From Dendrobium chrysotoxum (Eukaryota; Streptophyta; Magnoliopsida; Asparagales; Orchidaceae): a DNA stretch of 64,000 nt. Positions 23,132 through 34,439 of the stretch are shown piece after piece. Position 1 is the first letter of the stretch, and every line of letters starts with the position of its first letter. Location of the stretch: contig CM034312.1 in the NCBI GenBank assembly GCA_019925795.1, positions 28,175,914-28,239,913 of the forward strand, written 5' to 3'. The notes beneath the pieces were generated by a model. That model had not been told where the DNA came from and ran no database searches. It was given only the letters and a program-made list of their open reading frames with translations. A program made the translations under genes and the position numbers.

Positions 23132-23631
23132 NNNNNNNNNNNNNNNNNNNNNNNNNNNNNNNNNNNNNNNNNNNNNNNNNNNNNNNNNNNNNNNNNNNNN
23201 NNNNNNNNNNNNNNNNNNNNNNNNNNNNNNNNNNNNNNNNNNNNNNNNNNNNNNNNNNNNNNNNNNNNNNNNNNNNNNNNNNNNNNNNNNNNNNNNNNNN
23301 NNNNNNNNNNNNNNNNNNNNNNNNNNNNNNNNNNNNNNNNNNNNNNNNNNNNNNNNNNNNNNNNNNNNNNNNNNNNNNNNNNNNNNNNNNNNNNNNNNNN
23401 NNNNNNNNNNNNNNNNNNNNNNNNNNNNNNNNNNNNNNNNNNNNNNNNNNNNNNNNNNNNNNNNNNNNNNNNNNNNNNNNNNNNNNNNNNNNNNNNNNNN
23501 NNNNNNNNNNNNNNNNNNNNNNNNNNNNNNNNNNNNNNNNNNNNNNNNNNNNNNNNNNNNNNNNNNNNNNNNNNNNNNNNNNNNNNNNNNNNNNNNNNNN
23601 NNNNNNNNNNNNNNNNNNNNNNNNNNNNNNN
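23132..23631. other. Assembly gap, 500 N
   Basis: Exactly 500 N, a conventional placeholder. Judged from the right-hand LTR, about 2.8 kb of Tat LTR (counterpart of 52744-55570) should lie to the left of 23632 but is absent, so the true gap may be much larger than 500 bp. Confidence 0.98.
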
Positions 23632-25049
23632 AGTTGACTTTTCATTTTAGTCCGATTTTTGGACATCTAATATTTTTAATAAATATTAGACTTTAATTAG
23701 AGTTGAATTCTTTTTAGTTTGCCCATTTTGGAGTTTTCTGTAATTAGTTATGATTTTTAAAGTTGGGGCAATTAAATGAATTATCGAAATTGTCTAATTA
23801 GGGATATTTGGGAGTTTTGGCTCAAATCAGCTCCAAACTGATTGGAATCACCCTCCATGGTCAGAATGACCTAAGAAGGTGTTCCCAAGTGTTTGGGGGA
23901 AATTTGGGATTTTTAATAATTTTTAATAATTTAATTAAGGTAAAAAGGTGATTTTTTTTATAAGGTTGAATTAAAGTCCGGATTAATGTCCAATTAAGGA
24001 GCCCTAATTATCTAAGGTTGGGGACTTAATTATGGAGAGTTTGAGGTATTATGGGTATTTTTTTGATTTAAATGGATTTATTAGATTTTTCTGAAGTTTC
24101 TAAGGTTTAATTAACGGGTAAATTAGGGTTGATCGATTAAGGGGTTTAATGAGTACTAAAAATTCCTGAAAAATTCTAAGGGGTTTAGGATGTCACTAAG
24201 TGTTAGTGTTTAAAGTTTTACAGTAATCCGGGACTATCCTAGCTCCTAAGAATATTCTAAGTTCGCTAGACAGTCCTTAATTATTGTCCTTAAGGTGTCA
24301 CTGCGTTATATAGGAATAAAATGAAGTAACTAACCCTTAGGCATAACATAGAGGGTAAATGCAGTAAATATAAACACACCAAACCAAGTCCTTAGATCTA
24401 GGAGAGCCTAGGCTATGTGCTTGTGCAACCTACACATGCAAGGACTACAAAAATACTAAGTAAAGAAACATAATGAAGTGATTAGTGAATGATTGGGACA
24501 CAATCACTCACTAATCCTCCTCCCACATGAATTGATCTTCATATGCATAGCCTAGTTTAAAATTTCACAAGGGGTGGACCTCCCAAAATTAATGAGTTTA
24601 AATAATACATAATTTTAACATAATTTTAAAATGCATAAATATTATAAAAATATGATAATATAAATTTAAAATATAATAATTAAAAATAATTCAGTTCATA
24701 AGCATGGGAGGTCTACCAGCCACCAAGGGTTTTTAAAAATAATTTTTATTTCAAAATATTTGATTATACTAATTATTTAAATAATATTTAAATAATTAAA
24801 TAACAAAGTAATAGAGAAAATATTCAAAAAAGATAGAATCAGACACAGAATGTATTTTTAAATTAAAATTCACATTTTTTTGAAAGTTCAAGGTATTATA
24901 TGTCAGAATCCGATTTAAAATGAATTAGTTATGAATTTTTGAAGTTAAATAGGTTTAAAAGTAATTTTTAAATAATTTAAAATAAATAATATTTGAAAAT
25001 AATTAAGAAATTTAAAATAAATCAAATATTAATATTTCTAGATTTTAAA

Positions 25050-25562
25050 AATAAATATAAATAATAATAATTAAAATGACTTTAAAATATTAATAATAAT
25101 ATAATAGTAGTTAAGGTAATTTTAAAATATTAATAATGAAATAGTAATATTATTATTAATATAATAATATTAAAATAACAATGATACTATTAATATAATA
25201 ATAACATTAAAATAATAACAATGATATTATTAGCATAATAATAATAGTATGAAAATAATAATATTATTATTAATGTAATAATAATATTAAAATAATAATA
25301 TTATTAACATAATAATAATATTAAAATATTAATAATACTATTAATATAATAATATCATTAAAATAATAATAATGATATTATTAATATAATAATATTAAAG
25401 TAAATATTATTATTATTAATCAATAGTATCAAAATAATAATATTATAATGATATTATTAATATAATAATAATATTAAAGTAGTTAATATTATTATTAATT
25501 AATAATATTAAAATAATAACATTATAATGATATTATTAATATAATATTAATATTAAAGTCAA

Positions 25563-25597
<35 letters not shown>

Positions 25598-25684
25598 GAT
25601 TAAAAAAAATTTAAATAATAATAATAATAATAATGGTGATGAATAATAAAAATAAAAATAATAATAATAATAACAATAATAATA

Positions 25685-25721
<37 letters not shown>

Positions 25722-25740
25722 GATTTAAAAATAAATTTTA

Positions 25741-25802
<62 letters not shown>

Positions 25803-25860
25803 GTAATAATAATAATATAAATAGTATAATTATAGACAATAATAAAAAAATAATTATTTT
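25050..25860. repeat. Long degenerate (TAA)n tract
   Basis: About 800 bp of (TAA)n/(TTA)n on either strand, interrupted by short ATATTAAAAT pieces, with the purest runs at 25563-25600, 25683-25720 and 25741-25800. It lies inside the Tat LTR. Confidence 0.95.
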
Positions 25861-25924
25861 AAAATTTTCCAGATTTTCTGATTTTAAAATTATATATAAA
25901 ATATATTTTAAATAAATATTATTT

Positions 25925-26275
25925 AAATAATCCACGGCGGTGGCAGCGGCGGCGGTTAGACGCGTGGCTAGCCCGGAGTGGCTCCTACGGTCTCGAGCGA
26001 TGATTGGGAAGAGACCGCGACGGCGGCTGCTGGGAGGCCACGTAGCAGGAGCGGACTGGCCCCGCGGTCCGCGGGAATGATTGCCGCGGACGGCTCGCGC
26101 ACTTAGCCACATCAGCACCCCCCTCCACCGTTTGATCCTCCGTCGAAACGAATCAATGGTCCAGATCGAGCCGGACGAGGTAATTATGAGCGGGATCGGA
26201 TCCGCGGTCAAACGAATGCCGCGGATCGGACAGATCCGAGCTGTTGATCGCACGATCAACGGCTCAGATCTTACG
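25925..26275 (-). promoter_or_regulatory. GC-rich island with palindromes in Tat LTR
   Basis: This is a sharp GC-rich block in AT-rich DNA. It holds CCCGCGG-T-CCGCGGG (26061-26075, 7 bp arms, one-base centre). It also has an inverted repeat with 18 bp arms and a two-base loop (26233-26250 / 26253-26270, two mismatches, centre GTTGATCG-CA-CGATCAAC). It lies downstream of the LTR TATA box on the minus strand, so it would be in the transcript leader. Its function is unknown. Confidence 0.6.
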
Positions 26276-26767
26276 TAACCCTCAGGCTACGCAAACCGAG
26301 CCCTAAACTCATTTTTTGCTTCGTTCTCTCGATCCACTCAATGAAATAGGATGAAATTTTAAACATAAATACCACATACGAAGAGCATTCTTATGGGGTA
26401 CTTATCTTGGATTAAGATGCCCTAATGACGACGCTAATTAAACCTAAGTGTTGTGACCTAAGGTTAGGGTTTTTTAAGAATCTCACCGATGGATCTTGGG
26501 GATTTAAGTTCGGTTGCACTTGTAGATTGTCCTCGCTCCTAATTGTAGAAGAAACCGAGGTCTGAGAAGCCCTAGATCACGAGATCTAGGTCTTGGACGT
26601 CTTTGGCGTTCGGATCACCTGATTCTCGCCGCCGACGGGGTCTCACCGGTGGATTTTTGTGGGAGGAGGTGGGAAGAGACTCAGGGAACTCTTACTAGCA
26701 AAGTCTTGGGCTTGGAGAACTCCTTGAGAGAATAATCACAAGATCCCCTCTAAAGAACCCTAACTAC

Positions 26768-26779
26768 ACTATATATACT
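26768..26779 (-). promoter_or_regulatory. TATA box of the Tat LTR
   Basis: The minus strand reads GAGTATATATAG followed by TGTAGTTAGGG. It lies about 350 bp inside the LTR end and is the only strong TATA box in that segment. Transcription would run leftwards. Confidence 0.65.
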
Positions 26780-26929
26780 CATCTATCTATGATGTACGGC
26801 TAGGATTAGGTTTAGGGCTTGATTAGGAGGTGATTTGGGTCCTTGGGCCATGGTTTTAAGTCAAGGGAGTGTTAGGAAGGAATTAGAGCTTTAAATGGGC
26901 CTTAATGGGTTTATTTAACCCATTAATGA

Positions 26930-27125
26930 CTTGGGTTGACAAAGTAAAGGGTTGACTTGGTCAACCTAGTCAATTAGGGTCAAGGAGATGAGGGGTAGAG
27001 CTAGACATGGGTTTTGATTGATTAGGATTTGGTTTGAACTCATATGGGTCAATTGGGTCAACCCAGGTTGGCATGGTCAACTGGGTTGACCCAGGCTCTA
27101 GTTCTGGGGAAAAACTAGGTCAACA
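26930..27125 (-). promoter_or_regulatory. Cluster of W-box cores in Tat U3
   Basis: About ten TTGAC/GTCAA cores lie within 200 bp, many as TTGACC or GGTCAA, often in pairs (for example GGGTCAATTGGGTCAACCC). TTGAC(C/T) is the binding core of WRKY transcription factors. The cluster lies 150-350 bp upstream of the TATA box. Regulation by WRKY proteins is inferred. Confidence 0.55.
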
Positions 27126-27239
27126 AACGGACCCCCAATAGGAGTGGCAAACAAACTAGTGAACCGCTCGTGTTAGCGTTGACCAAATATGACAAAAGAA
27201 GTAGAGTAAAGGCTCTAAGAAAAGGTAGCACCAGAAGAG

Positions 27240-29110
27240 GTGAAAGAAAGCAAAGGGTGATCTCCTCCTGGCCCTGCCTTATAGCAAGGGAAGAGCCGAG
27301 GAGAAGGTGAAAAGTAAAGTAGTAACAGGCCACCAAAAGGTGACAGAGTGAGGGAGATCATCTCCTTGCCTTCCCCTGTAGTAAGGGCAGAGCTGAGGAG
27401 AGAACAAAAGGTAAAGTAGTAAAGGTAAACCTTCTACCTGCCTAATCATGTCGAAATAGCAGGAAAGAAGGTGAAAGGCGGTGAGGCATACCTTCCAGGG
27501 GCTCTGTAGGGTACTCTCAACCGAGTAAAGTCTGATGTCTGCTTGATCAGAGCGAGACAATCTGGGAAAAAGTGGTGGTGAGGAATGCCTCCCAGGGACT
27601 CTATCGAGCTCACTCAACCAGGTAAGTAAAACCAACCTCCTAACTAATCATTTCAAACAGTAGGATAGAAGGTGAAAGGATCACGTCTCCTCCTGCTCCT
27701 TTCGGAACAGCGGACAGAGGTGACTCAATACTTCTGCCTAACCTCAACAAAAGCAAATAAGCTACAAAATTGGAGTATGCGTAATCTTTTACAGAACATC
27801 CAGAGTAAAGGGGTGGTGAGGAGTGCCTCCCAGGGACTCTGTCGGGCTCGCTCAACCAGTAAGAAAAACCAACTACCTGACTGTTCATTTTAAACAGCAG
27901 ACTAGAAGGTGAAAGGATCCCATCTCCTCCTACTTCTTTCAGAACAGTGGATAGGGGTGACTCAATACTTCTGCCTGAACTCAACAAAAGTAAATAAGCC
28001 ACAAAATTAGAGTCTACGTAGTCTTTTACAGAACATCCAGAGTAAAGGGGTGGTGAGGAATGCCTCCCAGGGACTCTGTCAGGCTCTCTCAACCAAGTAA
28101 GTAAAACCAACTACCTGACTGATCATTTCAAACAACAGGATAGAAAGTGGAAGGATCCTGTCTCCTCCTGCTCCTTTCAGAACAGCGGATAGGGGTGACT
28201 CAATACTTCTGCCTAACCTCAATAAAAGTAAATAAGCCACGAAATTAGAGTCTGCGTAGTCTTTTACAGAACATCCAAAGTAAAGTGGTGGTGAGGAATA
28301 CCTCCCAGGGACTCTATCGGGCTCTCTCAACCAAATAAATAAAACCAACTACCTGAATGATCATTTCAAACAGCAGGATAGAATATGGAAGGATCCTGTC
28401 TCCTTCTGCTCCTTTCGGAATAGCAGATAGGGGTGACTCAATACTTCTGCCTGACCTCAATAAAAGTAAATAAGCCATGAAATTGGAGTCTGCGTAGTCT
28501 TTTTTAGAACATCCAGAGTAAAGGGGTGGTGAGGAATGCCTCCCAGGGACTCTGTCGGGCTCTCTCAACCAAGTAAGTAAAACCAACTACCTGACTGATC
28601 ATTTCAAACAGCAGGATAGAAGGTGGAAGGATCCCGTCTCCTCCTGCTCCTTTCAGAACAGCGGATAGGGGTGACTCAATAATTCTGCCTGACCTCCACA
28701 AAAGTAAATAAGTCATGAAATTGGAGTCTACGTAGTCTTTTACAGAACACCTAGAGTAAAGGGGTGGTGATGAGTGCCTCCCAGGGACTCTATCGGGCTC
28801 GCTCAACTAGGTAAAGTCTGATGTCCGCTTGATCAGAGTAGGACTATTAGGGTAAAGGTCTGATGCCTGTCAGGGCGGCAAGACAATCAGGGTAAGGGTG
28901 TAGTGAGCTATGCCTCGCAGGGGCTCTGCGGGACACTCTCAACCAAGTAAAGTCTGATGTCTACTCAGCGCATATGCATGCAGTAGAGCAATCAGGGAAA
29001 AGAGGTGGTGAGATATGCCTCCCAGGGGCTCTGTGGGGCACTCTCAACCAAGTAAAGTCTGATGCCTACCCGGTGCATATGCCTGTAGTAGAGCGATCAG
29101 GGGAAAGTCA
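27240..29110. repeat. Tandem array, 238 bp units, Tat 3' UTR
   Basis: The marker GGTGGTGAGG starts at 27573, 27812, 28049, 28287, 28525 and (one mismatch) 28763: spacings 239, 237, 238, 238, 238. Units differ by a few per cent. Flanking shorter units of about 115 bp (28889, 29002, and one near 27478) share CAGGGGCTCTG and CTCTCAACC with the long units, so the array has a short and a long unit type. Because 238 is not a multiple of three, the repeated open frames on the minus strand do not form one protein. Confidence 0.92.
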
Positions 29111-29379
29111 TCTCAACCCTACCCTAACACGCATATGTGTAGGGATATGAGAAGGAGTATAAAGGTAGATTTGGAAATTTTTAAAAAGAGAAGGGTCATC
29201 TAAGGAGTTTCAAACTAGTGTTTTGGGTACCACGTGGTAGAGGACAAATCGTCGTGGCCATGAGTATCTAAATGCTAGTGAAACTGCCTAGGCAAAACCA
29301 AGATCATACAAATCTGGAAGCACCAGAATGATGTCTCGAGAGATAATATGGAAAGGTACACTCTCAACAAAGTGCGAGA

Positions 29380-30290
29380 GGGGTAATCTCATTCCCAATG
29401 AGTAGCTAGAGTAGCAAGGAGGACACACTTGCTGTAGAGAAAAGGACTATATCAAGGAGAAACAATCATAAAAGACTACAGTGGTACACCCACACAAGAT
29501 AGTGGGATCCTGTAGGGGTAAGAAGCAACATAAACACATCCAAGGGATCGTTTTAAAGCCAAGAATCGAGTCACCGTGGGAAAGTATGCCACTACAAGAC
29601 AAGTGAGATGATTTTGTGCTAGAAAATCAAAGCTCACTAAGCAGTGATGCTAACATTTGAGACTTGATGTACTACATCACAATCAGGAAAGCACACAAGA
29701 GTAGCGAGGGGACACACTCGTCACTGAGGGAAGTAACATTGCATAGGAATGATATTTATGAAAAGCTCACAGTGGTGATACCCACATAAACTGGTGGGAC
29801 TCTATGGGAAGTGGAACAATATCAGTGCATCCGTAGAGCTACTCTAGCAGCTGAGAGTAGAGTACAAATAAGAGAGAGTAAAGTAGAAAATGAGTTGATT
29901 TCCTGCTAGAAAATCAGAGCTCCCAAGTTAGTGATGCTAACACCTGTAACCAGGTGTACTACAACACTACTGGGGAGACAACTCCAGATAGCGAGGAGAC
30001 ACACTCGCCACTGAGGGAAATGATTTATGAGTAAGATCAATAAACATCAAACATCACAGCGGTAACACTCACCCTGACTAGTGGGACCTTGTGAGAGGTG
30101 GGAGCAACACTACTAGATCCATAAAACCACTCTGGCAGCTGAAAGCAGGGTAAGGATGAAAAAGAAGGTTGCTAAAAGAAACTAGAAAGCTAATTTTCTG
30201 CTAGGAAATCAAAGCTCGCAGAGGTGGGATGTTAACATCTAGAGTAAGATGTATCACATCACTAACAAGGACTATCATGATTATAAAAGA
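29380..30290. repeat. Second tandem array, about 290 bp units x3
   Basis: Three diverged units share a GCGAGG-GACACACTCGCC element (29411, 29705, 29988), a CACAGTGGT-A-ACCCACA element (29480, 29780, 30058) and a CTGCTAGAAAATCA-AGCTC element (29615, 29903, 30199). Spacing is 287-295 bp. It also lies in the 3' UTR of the Tat element. Confidence 0.8.
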
Positions 30291-31544
30291 TCATAATAAT
30301 CACAAGTGTAAACTCATCCTTGAAGCGATCACTCAGAGGCTTCATAGGAGCAGAAAAAAACTTTGGGGAATTTGAGCTCTTAGAGAGTATTGCCGGGTTT
30401 TACCTGTGACAAGGGCAACCGATTTTACTCTACTAAGAGCTTCCCTCTTTTATTTTATCAATGCATATTTTTTATTTTATATATTTTTCTATTTGTTCAA
30501 AATCATAGATCAAGTATATCCCGTACTGTCGAAGGTAACACGCGGTAGAGGGAATGTTTACCATATCCGTGAGTTACCCCTAGTATGAGGTATCATTTAA
30601 TGATTAGAACACAAAAAGAGAGGGAGGTAGGATTAGCTTTGATAACCCAGGTCATATTCACCACATGAATAAAATTGGGGGCACAATCAGAACACAATTG
30701 ATGTAGGAATGAAACTCAAATTATGATGGTGGATCAACATCACCATTCCTGTCGAATATAGGTTGGTATGGACCCAGCATCACATCCTCTAAGGGATATA
30801 AGTCAATGGCTTTGATATCCCAGGCCACACTCAAACTGATGAGTGAAACTGGGGAAACAGAGAGGGGGGAAAACTCTCAAATAACCAGGACTCAGAAGAG
30901 AAAAGTATAATAAATGTAAGACTCATATCAGTCCTTAAGAATGGCCTATAATCAGATATTAGGGTCAAAATATTTTCGTGTACAAATTTTTAAAAGAATA
31001 CGACAAACATTTAAATAAACTCAATAGTGGGACCACTGAGGGATGTTTAAGCACATACCAATTAAGTTGAGAGAAGTCTGATTCACATATTTCTTAAAGA
31101 GTGGAAATTTTATCAGAGAGTAAAAGAAATATTTTTAGAAATGAAAATTTAACCTCTTAATCATCTTGAACCTTAAAAAGGTTTAGAAAGTTTAGTAATA
31201 TAGGTTGACTCTATCTAAACCCAAAAAAAGTTAGGGAATTAAATTTTGCTAACCCAGCTTAAGCTCCCTACAAGCTAAACTGGGCTCTCTCCCTTATATA
31301 TTTTGAATGAATATCTAATTCAAAAGGGTTTAAATTAGAGAGAGAAACTGAATCTTCTCAATCTTCTTGCATGAAAATATTTTCATATCTAATAGAACAT
31401 CATTACACGATGATGAATCCAAAATCATGATTTTCAAACTCAAGTATCATAAATATCAAAGGGTATAGATTTTCTGAGACTTAGAGATTTACAAGAAAGG
31501 GAAGCCATTTACTTATTCACTTTGGGCTCATTTTGAGCCCCTCA
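30291..31544 (-). other. Tat 3' UTR, no further structure seen
   Basis: Non-coding sequence between tandem arrays. A motif ACG-GGTAGAGG-AAAT-GTCGTGGCCAT occurs at 29232-29268 and 32434-32470, with a weaker copy near 30540. This suggests an older, larger duplication within the 3' UTR. Confidence 0.5.
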
Positions 31545-31720
31545 ACTTGGTTTGGTGCACTGCGTATCTTTTAATTATTTGATGCACTTTGTGCATCTTT
31601 GACTTTGTGGCACATTTTGCACATCTTTTCACTTTTGATACACTTTGTGTATCTTTGATTTTAGGCGCACTGCTCATCTTTTCATTATTTGATACACTTT
31701 ATGTATCTTTCATTTTGTAA
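31545..31720. repeat. Hairpin-forming 33 bp minisatellite
   Basis: Five to six units of about 33 bp carry a small palindrome: GATGCACTTTGTGCATC, GCACATTTTGCACATC, GATACACTTTGTGTATC, GATACACTTTATGTATC. The arms covary (GC to AC / GT to GC) while pairing is kept. It lies in the Tat 3' UTR, 0.8 kb from the end of pol. Confidence 0.8.
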
Positions 31721-32564
31721 TTGGCTCCCTTTCCAAATCCCTAAAAGAAAACTTTCTTAGTTGTAAGATTATCCTCTAAACATAAGAGAAGAAAACTCAT
31801 TCTCTTGTGCAAGGAAGAAAAATCCACAAAGCAACCCAATCCTATGATAAGAATGAACAAGTTGAATAAGAAAATTATGAGGTAGATTCATTAGTATGCG
31901 AAAGATACTTACGAGATAGAAAACTACAAGATGACTGGGAAAATATTCATCTCTAAATATAATTTTAATTTGATATAGATTTTAGTTCAAAATATGAAAT
32001 CATCCCAAGCAAGGGATGAAAGAGAAGGCACATATTTTTTCTTTTGAATCATTATAATTTTCCTTCAAGTGCTTAGAGGAGTCAACCACCAATTACTTCA
32101 CTTTTTAAAGAAGACAGAAGTAAATCTTTCATTAGGAAAAATAAGTCACGTACTTTCTAAGGAAAATTCCCTCAAAAGTTTACTTTGTGTTCCAAACTCT
32201 CATACTTTTCTCAGATTAATTTTTCTTTTAGAAATTTTATACACGTTGAATTTAAAGACCCCATCATTAAAGATAGAACTTGGATCTTTATTTGGACTGA
32301 TATGGGTCAAGATCTGACCTAGAAGAGTTCAGACAAGGGAGATGATAGAGACTAGGGTTTATGCCAGTGCATGAATCATATCATCTCACCTCACCACCCC
32401 TAAGGATAGCCTCATACTTCTTGTAACAAACGTCATGTGGTAGAGGATAAATTGTCGTGGCCATACAGACTGCTGAAAAGTGAAGAAGCCCCTCCAAAGG
32501 GGGTGCATATACAGAGGAGTATTTACAGGCGGTAGGAAGACCCCCCCCTTTTCAAAGAGCGAAC
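31721..32564 (-). other. Start of Tat 3' UTR
   Basis: Non-coding; a plus-strand open frame at 32069-32317 has no recognisable content. A C-run at 32542-32549 (G-run on the minus strand) directly follows the integrase stop and might be an internal purine tract. Confidence 0.4.
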
Positions 32565-33842
32565 TCAGGCATAGTACTTTTTCAAGTACTGTCCGTTGAT
32601 GACAGGCATAGGGTGAATACCATTGGCATCAACGAGTAGGTAGGCACCACCTTCATAGACTTGCTCTACAGCGAAGGGGCCTTCCCAAATAGGCTCGAAC
32701 TTACCACTTCGACGACGGCGTGAAATGATAGGTCTATGCAAAATAAGGACCAACTCGCCAACCCGGAAAGTACGCGGTCGGATAAGGTGATCATGTGATC
32801 GAGCCATACAGGCCTGGTATAGTTTGAGATTCTGATAAGCTTGTAGGAGAAGCTCTTCTAAACCATCAAGCCCCTCCATCCGTAGTCAGGCGTTATCTTT
32901 ATGGAAAAAATTGTGGCTGACTGCCACACGCAACGAGGGAAGCTCGACCTCAAGTGGGAGGACGGCCTCGACCCCGAAGGCCAAGGCATATGGGGTAGAC
33001 TAGGTAGGAGTATGGTATGTAGTCCTATAAGCCCATAGTGCCTCAGGAAGTCTATCGTGCCACTCTCGCTTGTTTGCAACTAAGATTTTTCTTATTAATT
33101 GCACGAGAGTTTTGTTGAATGCCTCCACCAAGCCATTGGCCTTGGGATAGTAAATCGAAGAGTATCGCCAATTGATGTTATGGCGGCAGGCAAATCTAGC
33201 AATTTTGGTGCTCCTAAATGATGGGCCATTATCTGAAATGATACGGCACAGGATACCAAAGCGATAGACAATATGATCACGAAAGAAATATATCACATCT
33301 TCTGATTTGACTTCCTTAAGTGGCACAGCCTTTGCCCACTTAGAGAAGTAATCAGTGGCATCTAAAATGAATATATGACCCTTAGAGGAAGGAGGGTTAA
33401 TAGGACCCACTACATCCGTGCCTCAGCCCTCGAATGGACAAGATGATACAGTAGAGTGCAGCGGATTAGGGGATTGGTGAATCACAGTGCCATAAATTTG
33501 GTACTGGTGGCACTTTCTAGTGTGTTCCATGTAATCACGGGTCATAGTCGGCCAATAGTAACTAAGGCGTTTGATCCTGCCTTTCATTTTTGGTCCGGAC
33601 TGATGAGCACCGCAAAGACCTTCATGTATCTCACCCATGACCTTGCGAGCCCCCTCATTGTTGAGGCAACACAACCACATTTGGTCAAAAGAGCACCGAT
33701 ATAAGGTGTCATTCACATAAGTGAATGATATAGCTCTCTTTTTGATCTGAGCAGCAAGGGATCTATCATCTGGAAGCCTGCCATGTTTTAAATACTCTAT
33801 AAAGGGTACTCTCCAATCTGACTCTTCGTCAACTGAGAACAC
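32565..33842 (-). pseudogene. Tat integrase
   Basis: The integrase inserts element cDNA into the genome. Domains in order are a zinc-binding N terminus (HEGLCGAHQSGPKMKGRIKR, YYWPTM, KCHQYQ), a catalytic core and a C-terminal part (PRTFRVGELVLILHRP, GKFEPIWEGPFAVEQVYEG, YLKKYYA). Core acidic residues are visible: D in ATDYFSKW, D in ISDNGPSF, E in GLVEAFNKTL. The second Cys of the zinc CxxC pair is Tyr (CHQY). The frame is broken near 33415, 33000 and 32880. There is no chromodomain, as expected for Tat. Confidence 0.92.
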
Positions 33843-33887
33843 TGTGAGGGTCTGATCGGGAGAAGACAGGTCTGTGGGGCATAGGGC

Positions 33888-34376
33888 TTAATGGCACTGG
33901 ACAACGATAGACAGTGGGTTGTCAGTTGGGTCAGCCAGTTCCTTTGCTAACTTAGCTAATGCATCCGCCTTGCCATTGGCAGATCTAGGGATTTTAGCTA
34001 AGGTCACTTCCGAAATCAAACATAAGAGCTTCATTGCTTTATTGTGATAAGGCAAGAGCTCAGGTTTAAGTACTTTGTAGACTCCAGCTACTTGATTTAT
34101 AATCAGTTGTGAGTCTCCAAAGATTTTCACCCGCATGACATTCATCTGAATGACCAACTCTAGTCCTAAAATCAGAGCTTCGTACTCAGCTTCATTGTTG
34201 GTACAAGGTTCTGAAAGACTGTAGGAATATCTCAAAATGTGACCTTCAGGGGATACGAAAATGAGGCCCAGACCTACCCTAACTATGGGAGTTTCATTCG
34301 GGCTCAAGGCTCTAATGGATGACGCACCGTTAAAGTAAAACTCCCAAGTAGGGGACTCCTGCTCATCCACACTCAT
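33888..34376 (-). pseudogene. Archaeal-type second RNase H of Tat element
   Basis: A 162-residue open frame: WEFYFNGASSIR, GLGLIFVSPEGHILRYSYSL, CTNNEAEYEALILGLELVI, IFGDSQLIINQVAGVY and IPRSANGKADALAKLA. Catalytic positions (first Asp, Glu of NEAEYEAL, Asp of GDSQL, Asp of KADALAKL) can be placed. The first Asp of the usual F-DGASS is Asn here (FNGASS), which would cripple activity. This extra RNase H between RNase H and integrase marks the Tat lineage. Confidence 0.88.
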
Positions 34377-34439
34377 GATTAGCTCGTCAGGTAGCTCATC
34401 GTCGAGTGGGGAGTCTGCAGGGATCGGGTGAGCTGCAAG

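Larger units (their letters stand above)
23632..27125 (-). repeat. Tat element 3' LTR (partial)
   Basis: 23632-24830 is a diverged copy of 55570-56781 in the same orientation (for example AACACACCAAAC-AAGTCC). Its right end is set at 27125, where the minus strand reads TGTTGACC shortly after a G-run. U3 is rich in TTGAC motifs (26930-27125) and has a TATA box at 26768-26779. It is followed by leader sequence, the GC-rich block 25925-26275 and a very long (TAA)n region. The left end is lost in the gap. If the whole is LTR, its length would be about 6 kb. Confidence 0.75.

Noticed and set aside
23061..23696. ORFs of 190-220 codons spanning the N run
   Set aside because: They consist of gap characters; the same holds for the ORFs at 56727-57309.
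25738..26259. Minus ORF of 173 codons with a long Leu/Ile tail
   Set aside because: The tail is translated (TAA)n microsatellite and the rest is antisense to GC-rich LTR sequence; no domain.
27279..28806. Five overlapping minus-strand ORFs of 89-156 codons with the same PDRVPGRHSSPPL motif, looking like a repeated protein
   Set aside because: They are the same 238 bp tandem unit read in successive frames; 238 is not a multiple of three, so no continuous protein results.
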